Assembly (NCBI GenBank): GCA_023255235.1
Contig: JALRJA010000054.1
Location: 1 to 5,920 of the forward strand
DNA: 5,920 nt
DNA from: Flaviramulus sp.
GTDB lineage: Bacteria; Bacteroidota; Bacteroidia; Flavobacteriales; Flavobacteriaceae
Direction of reading: 5' to 3'
A program made the translations under genes and the position numbers. Position 1 is the first letter of the stretch; each line of letters begins with the position of its first letter. Below, in pieces: positions 1-5,920 of this stretch. The notes beneath the pieces are model-generated. The model searched no databases and had not been told where the DNA came from. It was given only the letters and a program-made list of their open reading frames with translations.

Positions 1-195
1 AGTATGTGTCTATTATAAAATTAAACCATTTTGTTGGGATTAGTAATTTTTTCAAATTATACCCATGTTTTTGTTTGATTATCAATGAAATACCTGTTAA
101 AAAATAGGTAATGTAATTTTTAAAATTTACTCAAAAAAAAGAACTGTTATAAACATAAAATTTTCTTTTTTTGTCGTGTATTTAAAGCATTATAT
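1..195. other. AT-rich leader upstream of the glycogen operon
   Basis: No credible coding region is visible here. The reading frame of the first gene is closed upstream by an in-frame TAA at 121-123, so that gene cannot begin much further left than its ATG at 196. The stretch is very AT-rich, with A and T runs at 132-140 and 161-172. It should contain the operon promoter, but I could not find a pair matching the Bacteroidota consensus (TTTG near -33 and TAnnTTTG near -7) at correct spacing, so no promoter is called. A small inverted repeat lies at 91-110 (TACCT and AGGTA around a 10-nt loop), too short to interpret. No Shine-Dalgarno sequence precedes the ATG at 196. Confidence 0.6.
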
Positions 196-1398
196 ATGAA
201 AGTACTTTTTTATACAAGAGAGTTTCCGCCCTATGTTTATGGGGGTGCTGGTGTTCATGTTGAGTATTTGGCAGATGAACTAGCTAAGTTAATGCAAGTA
301 GAAGTAAGATGCTTTGGTGACCAAGATGAAAAAAACCAAACCCTAAGTGTTGAAGGATTCTCTTTTGAAAACCCGCTTTTTAATAATACCGACAGTAAAC
401 TTAAAGCGGTTTTACAAACATTAAATACCTGCATTCACATGAATGCTACAACTGTTGATGCAGATGTTGTTCATTGTCATACATGGTATGCTCAATTTGC
501 GGGAATTATTGCCAAGCTATGCTACGGAACACCATTGGTTATTACTACCCATTCTCTAGAACCTTTACGCCCTTGGAAACGCGAACAACTTGGCAGAGGT
601 TATGATGCCTCTTCTTGGGTTGAAAAAACAGCCATTGAAATGGCCGATGCTATAATTGCCGTATCTCAAGAAACCAAAGTAGATGTTCTTAAACACTTTA
701 ATGTTGATCAAGAAAAAGTTAAGGTTATTTACAATGGCATTAACTTAAAACAATATAAACCAACTTCAAAAACAACCGTTTTAGAAACCTACAAAATTGA
801 TAAAACAAAGCCTTATGTTCTTTTTGTTGGTAGAATAACACGCCAAAAAGGTATCATACATTTAGTAAACGCTATAAAATACATTAACCCAGAAACTCAA
901 ATAGTGCTTTGTGCCGGTGCACCAGACACTAAAGAAATTGGTAAAGAAATGGAAGATGCCGTTTCAGAAGTAAAAAAAACACGTGATAATGTAATTTGGA
1001 TTGATAAAATGCTTGAAAAAGAGCAAATTATTCAGTTGTATTCTCATGCCAATGTGTTTTGCTGCCCATCTATTTATGAGCCCTTTGGCATTATAAATAT
1101 TGAGGCTATGGCGTGTCATACAGCCGTTGTTGCCAGTGCGGTTGGCGGTATTAAAGAGGTTGTTGTAGATGGAGAAACCGGTATTTTAATTCCGTTAGAA
1201 CAACAAAAAACAGCTCCTTTTGAACCTGTTAACCCCGATACATTTTCAAGAGATTTAGCAAATGGTATCAACAAGGTAATTTCAGACAAAAGCTTAAACG
1301 AAACAATGGCAAGAAATGGTAGAAAGCGTGTTGAAGATTATTTTGATTGGGAAGCCATAGCTAAACAAGTTGAAACGCTATACAAATCAGTAATATAA
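196..1398 (+). CDS. glgA: GT4-type glycogen synthase / maltose-1-phosphate synthase (GlgA/GlgM type)
   Basis: A cytosolic glycosyltransferase of 400 residues, close to the usual length of the actinobacterial-type GlgA family (about 390). It has the GT-B fold of family GT4, not the GT5 fold of classical E. coli GlgA. The N-terminal Rossmann domain opens with TREFPPYVYGGAGVHV (residues 7-22), the donor/acceptor loop typical of this family, and the KTGGL motif of GT5 enzymes is absent. HCHTWY lies at 93-98. In the C-terminal domain, R213 and K218 (VGRITRQKG) should bind the nucleotide-sugar diphosphate, and E295-x7-E303 (EPFGIINIE) is the GT4 EX7E motif. The characterised mycobacterial relative (GlgM) joins ADP-glucose to glucose-1-phosphate to give maltose-1-phosphate, and also extends glucan weakly. 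Placement beside glgC and glgE makes that activity likely here, but it is inferred. The start is supported by the family N-terminus and an upstream in-frame stop. No truncation is seen. Confidence 0.93.
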   Translation: MKVLFYTREFPPYVYGGAGVHVEYLADELAKLMQVEVRCFGDQDEKNQTLSVEGFSFENPLFNNTDSKLKAVLQTLNTCIHMNATTVDADVVHCHTWYAQFAGIIAKLCYGTPLVITTHSLEPLRPWKREQLGRGYDASSWVEKTAIEMADAIIAVSQETKVDVLKHFNVDQEKVKVIYNGINLKQYKPTSKTTVLETYKIDKTKPYVLFVGRITRQKGIIHLVNAIKYINPETQIVLCAGAPDTKEIGKEMEDAVSEVKKTRDNVIWIDKMLEKEQIIQLYSHANVFCCPSIYEPFGIINIEAMACHTAVVASAVGGIKEVVVDGETGILIPLEQQKTAPFEPVNPDTFSRDLANGINKVISDKSLNETMARNGRKRVEDYFDWEAIAKQVETLYKSVI

Positions 1399-1420
1399 CA
1401 AGATATTAAAACAAAACACC

Positions 1421-2686
1421 ATGATTAACGATAAGGTTTTAGCAATTATTTTAGGCGGAGGACAAGGCTCTAGGCTTTACCCATTAACAGAACAACGCTC
1501 TAAGCCGGCTGTTCCTATTGCAGGTAAATACAGATTGGTAGACATTCCTATTTCAAACTGTATAAACGCCGATATAAAAAGAATTTTTGTTCTAACGCAA
1601 TTTAATTCGGCATCGCTAAACCGCCATATTAAAGACACCTACCACTTTAGTTTTTTTAGTAGTGCTTTTGTTGATGTGTTAGCTGCAGAACAAACCCCAC
1701 TAAACAAAACTTGGTTTCAAGGAACTGCCGATGCTGTAAGGCAAAGTATGCACCATTTTTTAAGACATGATTTTGAATATGCTCTGATCCTTTCGGGCGA
1801 TCAACTTTACCAAATGGATTATGATAAAATGATTGATGCTCATATAAAAAATAATGCTGAAATTTCTATAGCAACCATTCCTGTAAAAGCAAAAGAGGCG
1901 ACATCGTTTGGTATATTAAAATCAAATGAAGAAAATGTAATAACATCTTTTATTGAAAAACCTGACGCATCTTTATTACCAGAGTGGACATCTGAGGTTA
2001 GCAACGAGATGAAATCTCAAGACAGACATTATTTAGCTTCTATGGGAATATATGTTTTTAATAGAGATTTGTTGCAAAAACTAATGAACGATCCTGCTAC
2101 CATTGATTTTGGTAAGGAAATAATACCTCAATCTATAAACAAACATAAAACACTAAGCTATCAATATGAAGGATATTGGACCGATATTGGAAATATTGAT
2201 TCGTTTTTTGATGCCAATATTGGGCTTACTGCCAATATTCCTTCGTTTGATTTATACGATACTAAAAAACGTATTTACAGCAGAGCCAGAATGTTACCAA
2301 CCACAAAATTAGCCGGCACTATGCTTGAAAAAGCCGTTATAGCTGAAGGCTGTATTATAAGTGCTGCAAAAATAGAACAATCTGTAATTGGTATTCGGTC
2401 TAGAATTGGAAAAGAATCTACCGTAATTAATACCTACATGATGGGATCTGATTACTATGAAACTTTAGCTGAAATTGATAAAAATAATATTGAAATCCTT
2501 ATGGGTATAGGCGAACGCTGTTTTATTAAAAATGCTATTTTAGATAAAAACTGCAGAATTGGTGATGATGTTAGAATTAATGGCGGCAAACATCTTGAAG
2601 ATAAAGAAACCACTATGTACACCATTAAAGAAGGCATTGTTGTTGTTAAAAAAGGAGCAACCATACCAAAAGGTTACGTTATATAA
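1421..2686 (+). CDS. glgC: glucose-1-phosphate adenylyltransferase (ADP-glucose pyrophosphorylase)
   Basis: This enzyme makes ADP-glucose and pyrophosphate from ATP and glucose-1-phosphate. It is the committed step of bacterial glycogen synthesis and acts as a cytosolic tetramer. The 421-residue protein matches the family length. The N-terminal nucleotidyltransferase domain (about 5-265) shows the ATP loop LGGGQGSRLYPLT (11-23), SKPAVPIAGKYRLVDIPISN (27-46), FQGTADAVRQ (99-108), the metal-binding aspartate D127 in LSGDQLY, the sugar-phosphate lysine K180 in SFIEKP, and GYWTDIG (251-257) with D255. The C-terminal part (about 290-421) is a left-handed beta-helix with hexapeptide-like turns ending in GATIPKGYVI, the domain used for oligomerisation and allostery. 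Allosteric effectors cannot be read from sequence. It lies 22 nt after the GT4 synthase with an A-rich leader and no Shine-Dalgarno, so it is probably co-transcribed. Its ADP-glucose would feed the upstream synthase. Confidence 0.97.
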   Translation: MINDKVLAIILGGGQGSRLYPLTEQRSKPAVPIAGKYRLVDIPISNCINADIKRIFVLTQFNSASLNRHIKDTYHFSFFSSAFVDVLAAEQTPLNKTWFQGTADAVRQSMHHFLRHDFEYALILSGDQLYQMDYDKMIDAHIKNNAEISIATIPVKAKEATSFGILKSNEENVITSFIEKPDASLLPEWTSEVSNEMKSQDRHYLASMGIYVFNRDLLQKLMNDPATIDFGKEIIPQSINKHKTLSYQYEGYWTDIGNIDSFFDANIGLTANIPSFDLYDTKKRIYSRARMLPTTKLAGTMLEKAVIAEGCIISAAKIEQSVIGIRSRIGKESTVINTYMMGSDYYETLAEIDKNNIEILMGIGERCFIKNAILDKNCRIGDDVRINGGKHLEDKETTMYTIKEGIVVVKKGATIPKGYVI

Positions 2687-2712
2687 TGACGCTTATTTAA
2701 ACTAACAAAACA

Positions 2713-4650
2713 ATGCAAAACCAAAAAAGAGTTGTAATTGATTATGTATCTCCTAGTATTAACTGCGGAGAATTTTACATTAAACGTGTTGTTAATGAAA
2801 TAGTTAATATTAACGCACATATTCTAGCCGATGGGCATGATGTACTAGGTGCATCTGTACTTTACAAACATGAAAATGATAAAAAATGGCAAGAAACAAG
2901 GTTAAATTTAACAGGAAATGATGAATGGCAAGCTTTATTTACCGTTAAAAAACAAGGGTTTTATACCTATAAAATACAAGCTTGGGTAGATTATGCCCTA
3001 AATTGGAGACATGGTTTAATAAGAAAGGTTAACGACCAACAGCAGGTATCTTCAGAATTACTAGAAGGAATCCTTTTTATAAAAGATATTATAAAAAAAG
3101 TAAATGCAAAAGACCAATCATATTTAGAACATTTACAGCATATTTTTAAAAGTAAAGATACTTATGATGAGGCTATTAAAGAAGCAACCTCACAGAGATT
3201 ATACAAACTGTTTTTTGATAACCCCATAAAAATACTTGATAATTCATCAAAAGAATACAAGGTTTATGTAGATAGAAAACAAGCTAGGTTTAGTACTTGG
3301 TATGAATTTTTTCCAAGATCAACATCACAGCAACCAGGAGTTCATGGCACGCTAAACGACTGTAAACGTATTTTACCTCGTATAAAAAATATGGGTTTTG
3401 ATGTTGTTTATTTACCGCCCATTCACCCTATTGGCGAAGTAAACCGAAAGGGTAAAAACAACACTACCAATGCTAAAAAAGACGATGTTGGCTCTACTTG
3501 GGGAATTGGCTCTCAATATGGAGGTCATAAAGATATTCATCCAGAGTTAGGAAATATAGCCGATTTTAAATCACTAATTAAATGTGCAAAAGATAATGGT
3601 ATTGAAATTGCTATGGATTATGCTCTGCAAGCGGCACCCGATCACCCTTGGGTAAAACAACACCCCAAATGGTTTAAATGGCGACCAGATGGCACTGTAC
3701 AATATGCAGAAAACCCACCCAAAAAATACCAAGATATTTTACCTATTTATTGGGAAAGTGACGATTATAAAAAACTTTGGGAAGAATGTTTAGATATTTT
3801 AATGTATTGGATTGCTTGCGGTATTACAATATTTAGAGTTGATAACCCACACACCAAACCCTTTTATTTTTGGAATTGGATTATTAATCAAGTAAAGGCA
3901 AAACACCCTGATGTTATATTTTTAGCCGAAGCTTTTACAGCTCCAAAGGTAATGCAACAACTAGCAAAACAAGGGTTTACTCAGTCTTACACCTATTTTA
4001 CTTGGCGAAATACCAAACAAGAAATTATAGACTATGTAGAAGAATTAACCAAAAGTGAATTGCGAGAATATATGCAACCTAACTTTTGGCCAAATACGCC
4101 AGATATAAACCCATTTCACCTACAAGGAGCTAATGAATCTAAACACATACAACGCTACGCTCTTGCAGCAACATTAAGCTCAAGTATTGGTATATACGGT
4201 CCTGTTTTTGAATATATGCTATCTGATTCACTCTTAGGAAAAGAAGAATATCTCAACTCAGAAAAATTTCAAATTGCTCATTATGATTGGAATGTTAATA
4301 ATAAACTCATTACTATTATTTCAAAATTAAACTCTATTAGGCAGCATAACGAAGCTTTTCAACAAACCAATAATATTAGGTTTTGTTATATAGAAAATCA
4401 AAATTTAATAGCCTTTTACAAATGGAACGATAGCAAAACAAACGAACTACTTGTAGTTATAAGCTTAGATGCCTATAACTCACAACAAGGCACCGTTCAA
4501 CTTCCTTTAAGTGAGTTAAGCATTAATGCCGGGCATCAACTTGAAATGCACGATTTAATTACAGACAACAAATACCATTGGAATAGCGAGTGGAACTTTG
4601 TAGAATTACATCCTACATTACCATTTCATATTTTTAAGATAAACAAATAG
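2713..4650 (+). CDS. glgE: alpha-1,4-glucan:maltose-1-phosphate maltosyltransferase GlgE
   Basis: GlgE transfers maltosyl units from alpha-maltose-1-phosphate to the non-reducing ends of alpha-1,4-glucan, releasing phosphate. It belongs to GH13 subfamily 3. The 645 residues fit the family (about 650-700). The order is an N-terminal beta-sandwich (about 5-110, with CGEFYIKRVVNE at 18-29), a helical insert (about 115-190), the TIM-barrel catalytic domain (about 195-540) and a C-terminal beta domain. Family signatures are VYLPPIHPIGEVNRKGKNN (232-250), QAAPDHPWVKQHPKWF (306-321) and YAENPPKKYQDI (331-342). Catalytic residues are the nucleophile D377 in FRVDNPHTKP, the acid/base E406 in LAEAFTAP, and the third aspartate D464 in PNTPDIN. 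All are intact, so the enzyme should be active. N378, next to the nucleophile, corresponds to the asparagine implicated in phosphate-substrate recognition in characterised GlgE. The gene starts 26 nt after glgC. Its stop is one base before the next ATG, suggesting translational coupling to the maltokinase. Confidence 0.97.
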   Translation: MQNQKRVVIDYVSPSINCGEFYIKRVVNEIVNINAHILADGHDVLGASVLYKHENDKKWQETRLNLTGNDEWQALFTVKKQGFYTYKIQAWVDYALNWRHGLIRKVNDQQQVSSELLEGILFIKDIIKKVNAKDQSYLEHLQHIFKSKDTYDEAIKEATSQRLYKLFFDNPIKILDNSSKEYKVYVDRKQARFSTWYEFFPRSTSQQPGVHGTLNDCKRILPRIKNMGFDVVYLPPIHPIGEVNRKGKNNTTNAKKDDVGSTWGIGSQYGGHKDIHPELGNIADFKSLIKCAKDNGIEIAMDYALQAAPDHPWVKQHPKWFKWRPDGTVQYAENPPKKYQDILPIYWESDDYKKLWEECLDILMYWIACGITIFRVDNPHTKPFYFWNWIINQVKAKHPDVIFLAEAFTAPKVMQQLAKQGFTQSYTYFTWRNTKQEIIDYVEELTKSELREYMQPNFWPNTPDINPFHLQGANESKHIQRYALAATLSSSIGIYGPVFEYMLSDSLLGKEEYLNSEKFQIAHYDWNVNNKLITIISKLNSIRQHNEAFQQTNNIRFCYIENQNLIAFYKWNDSKTNELLVVISLDAYNSQQGTVQLPLSELSINAGHQLEMHDLITDNKYHWNSEWNFVELHPTLPFHIFKINK

Positions 4651-4651
4651 A

Positions 4652-5248
4652 ATGGCTGATAAATCTTCTATACAAAACATAAAACCCGCTTTTAAAACCA
4701 CTAAAAGCTGGGAAGAATTACTTGATAATACAGACTTTGTATCCGTTTTTTTATCAGATGTTTTAGAAGATTATATCACTAAACAACGTTGGTATGGTGG
4801 TAAATCTAGCAAACTCAAATACATTGAATTAGCCGAGTTTTTTAAAATTCAACAAAAAGAAGAGGTTTATTATGGATTAATACTTGAAGTCAATTTTATT
4901 GAAGCTTTTTACCAACATTACTTTTTACCTATTGCCTTTGTTACTGATGACCATTTTGCACAAAAAGACAAAATTCTTCCAATAGAAATAGAAGGAAATA
5001 AAGGCTATATAATTGATGCTATAAACTTAGAAGCGTTTAGAAAATTGGTTTTTCAACGCATAGCATCGGCAGAGCCTATAGATACTACCAAAGTTCAGTA
5101 TCATAAAAGTCATTTGTTTGAAAACAAAACCTATAAATCGTCGCGTTTTATGGGCTTAGAACAAAGTAATACCTCATTGGTTTACAATGAAAAATATATT
5201 TTAAAATTTTTTAGACGCATTTTTGCAGATAAAAACCCCGATTATGAA
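4652..5248 (+). pseudogene. mak: maltokinase (Mak/Pep2), N-terminal fragment
   Basis: Maltokinase phosphorylates maltose with ATP to maltose-1-phosphate, the GlgE donor, and is the usual partner of glgE. About 198 residues of an expected 450 or so are present. Residues about 35-130 match the N-terminal cap domain, with the signature TKQRWYGGKSSKLKYIEL at 43-60. The first strands of the kinase N-lobe follow: QSNTSLVYNEKYILKFFRR (171-189), in which K185 is the probable ATP-binding lysine, then NPDYE (195-199), where relatives continue into the rest of the kinase. All downstream catalytic and metal-binding motifs are missing. No trehalose synthase (TreS) domain precedes it, so this is a standalone rather than TreS-fused form, or TreS lies elsewhere. 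The symbol rests on the cap motif and the operon position. Confidence 0.85.
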
Positions 5249-5833
5249 AATCCACTACACGTTCAAGTAGCGCGTAGTATTATGCGTGGGGATGTAACTC
5301 AGTCAAGTTTTGCATTCACCGTAAAAGAATATTCTTGGGGCAAATCTGATAAATATGGCGATAATTCTATGCATATTGTGCGTAAAATAGACCAATTATT
5401 GGATGTATCTCCCGTAACATACCCTGCGTATGAGGAAACTTTAGCGCAAGCAAGAAGCATACTTAGAACCAAACCAGATAGCTATACAGACTATCCAGAA
5501 GCTGCATCTAACAATGCACAAAGAGCATTGGATTGGGCAGAAGAAAATGGCTGGGGCGATTGCGGCACGGACGTAGGGAAGGCAAGAGCACGCCAATTGG
5601 CATCAAAATCTCCGATTTCGAGAGATGTTATTGCTAAGATGGCAGCATTTAAACGTCACGAGCAACATAAAGATGTTCCATATTCTGAAGGATGTGGAGG
5701 TCTTATGTGGGATGCATGGGGCGGCGATGCCGGTATCGAATGGGCACAGAGAAAATTGAAAGAAATAGACAAAGACAAGCGTTTTGTAAATGAATCAGAT
5801 TTAATTAACATAATAAAACTCAAACACAAATAA
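4652..5833 (+). CDS. chimeric ORF: maltokinase N-terminus fused to phage prohead protease C-terminus
   Basis: One uninterrupted 393-codon frame encodes two unrelated half-proteins. Residues 1 to about 198 are maltokinase (N-terminal cap and start of the kinase fold). Residues from about 200 are an HK97-type prohead protease C-terminal half plus an extra domain. Neither half is complete. The kinase lacks its catalytic lobe, including the HGD-type loop expected in this phosphotransferase fold. The protease lacks its N-terminal half, which carries the catalytic histidine. The product is therefore unlikely to be functional as either enzyme. The start, one base after the glgE stop, is the natural maltokinase start. 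The end leads directly into a capsid gene. The ORF may be an assembly artefact, and the two parts are described separately below. Confidence 0.88.
   Translation: MADKSSIQNIKPAFKTTKSWEELLDNTDFVSVFLSDVLEDYITKQRWYGGKSSKLKYIELAEFFKIQQKEEVYYGLILEVNFIEAFYQHYFLPIAFVTDDHFAQKDKILPIEIEGNKGYIIDAINLEAFRKLVFQRIASAEPIDTTKVQYHKSHLFENKTYKSSRFMGLEQSNTSLVYNEKYILKFFRRIFADKNPDYENPLHVQVARSIMRGDVTQSSFAFTVKEYSWGKSDKYGDNSMHIVRKIDQLLDVSPVTYPAYEETLAQARSILRTKPDSYTDYPEAASNNAQRALDWAEENGWGDCGTDVGKARARQLASKSPISRDVIAKMAAFKRHEQHKDVPYSEGCGGLMWDAWGGDAGIEWAQRKLKEIDKDKRFVNESDLINIIKLKHK
5249..5500 (+). pseudogene. HK97-family prohead protease, C-terminal half fragment
   Basis: Phage prohead (capsid maturation) proteases of the S78/U35 family cleave scaffold or delta-domain segments during head assembly. 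The fragment (residues about 200-283 of the chimeric ORF) has the typical order ARSIMRGDVTQSSFAFTVKE (207-226), where the serine before FAF (S219) aligns with the catalytic serine, a tryptophan (W229), then RKIDQLLDVSPVTYPAYEET (244-263), a hallmark of the family. The N-terminal half with the catalytic histidine and the start codon is absent, replaced by maltokinase sequence. GC content is clearly higher than in the glycogen genes. A capsid-like gene follows at once, the usual phage head-module order. The portal and terminase genes that normally lie upstream are absent. Confidence 0.85.
5510..5773 (+). other. accessory C-terminal domain of the phage protease (function unknown)
   Basis: Residues about 287-374 of the chimeric ORF lie beyond the normal end of the protease fold and form a compact, Trp/Gly-rich module. 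Key positions are ALDWAEENGWGDCGTDVGKA (292-311), the helix PISRDVIAKMAAFKRHEQHK (321-340) and YSEGCGGLMWDAWGGDAGIE (344-363). From memory, similar modules recur at the C-termini of phage head or portal-region proteins in several tailed phages, but I cannot name a characterised function. C304, H336, H339 and C348 could form a metal site; this is speculation from their spacing. The highest GC stretches of the window fall here (hand counts about 55% at 5521-5580 and 53% at 5701-5760). Confidence 0.55.
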
Positions 5834-5836
5834 ACC

Positions 5837-5920
5837 ATGAAAATTAAAGCCTTACACGAGGAAAAAGGCCGTTTAATCGAAGAATTGAACGCCCTACAAA
5901 CCAGCATCAACACTGAAGCG
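5837..5920 (+). CDS. probable HK97-fold phage major capsid protein, N-terminus (partial)
   Basis: An ATG three bases after the protease-fragment stop opens a frame of 28 codons that runs off the right end. It encodes MKIKALHEEKGRLIEELNAL followed by QTSINTEA. This charged, leucine-spaced helix resembles the N-terminal delta (scaffolding) domain of HK97-type capsid proteins, which is normally a coiled coil removed by the prohead protease. Position directly after a prohead protease is the strongest argument, since protease and major capsid genes are adjacent in very many tailed phages. Too little is present to show the capsid fold, so another phage head protein such as a scaffold is possible. 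No Shine-Dalgarno sequence is evident. Confidence 0.65.
   Translation, partial: MKIKALHEEKGRLIEELNALQTSINTEA

Noticed and set aside
30..51. TTTG (30-33) and TAATTTTT (44-51) as a Bacteroidota -33/-7 promoter
   Set aside because: The spacing (10 bases between elements) is about half that expected, and the second element departs from TAnnTTTG.
91..110. Inverted repeat TACCT/AGGTA with a 10-nt loop, followed by a T-rich stretch at 116-121, as a possible terminator or operator
   Set aside because: A five-base-pair AT-containing stem in very AT-rich DNA is expected by chance, and the T run does not directly follow the stem.
2455..2664. 69-codon reverse-strand ORF inside glgC
   Set aside because: It lies wholly opposite a strongly conserved glgC C-terminal domain, and its translation is low-complexity Ser/Leu/Ile with no recognisable motif. 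It is a shadow ORF.
5222..5270. Prophage attachment site (att) at the junction
   Set aside because: No integrase, direct repeat or tRNA is visible, and the phage side begins in the middle of a head gene, not at a phage end.
4652..5833. A genuine new kinase-protease fusion enzyme
   Set aside because: Both halves lack essential catalytic parts at the join, and base composition changes there. A breakpoint or chimeric contig explains this better than an evolved fusion.
5656..5913. 85-codon reverse-strand ORF over the end of the phage fragment and the capsid start
   Set aside because: It is antisense to the phage module, which has recognisable motifs on the plus strand. The reverse product resembles no family I know.

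Overview
The window is AT-rich. Its genes have no clear Shine-Dalgarno sites and start behind A-rich leaders (for example aaaacaaaacacc before the second gene). Together with the protein sequences, this points to a member of the Bacteroidota, most likely a Flavobacteriia-like bacterium. That assignment is inferred from composition and protein character, not from a marker gene.

Bases 1-195 are AT-rich leader sequence with no convincing gene. Bases 196 to about 5245 hold four co-directional, tightly packed genes (gaps of 22, 26 and 1 nt) that read as one operon for alpha-glucan synthesis by the GlgE (maltose-1-phosphate) route. They are a GT4-type glycogen/maltose-1-phosphate synthase (GlgA/GlgM type), ADP-glucose pyrophosphorylase (GlgC), the GH13_3 maltosyltransferase GlgE, and the N-terminal part of a maltokinase (Mak/Pep2). 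In the proposed scheme GlgC makes ADP-glucose, the GT4 enzyme uses it to make maltose-1-phosphate or to extend glucan, Mak makes maltose-1-phosphate from maltose, and GlgE adds maltosyl units from maltose-1-phosphate to an alpha-1,4-glucan. Branching enzyme (glgB) and trehalose synthase (treS), the usual partners, are not visible.

At about 5240-5260 the sequence changes character inside an open reading frame. The maltokinase stops just after its ATP-binding-lysine strand, and the frame continues into the C-terminal half of an HK97-type phage prohead protease plus an extra C-terminal domain. Three bases after its stop comes the first 28 codons of a protein that looks like an HK97-fold major capsid protein, cut by the window end. 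GC content rises from roughly 27% (300 bases hand-counted on the kinase side) to roughly 44% (480 bases hand-counted on the phage side). The protease-then-capsid order is normal for tailed phages, so the right end is phage head-module DNA joined abruptly to a chromosomal glycogen operon. A chimeric assembly is the simplest explanation. A real recombination or prophage-remnant junction cannot be excluded from sequence alone.
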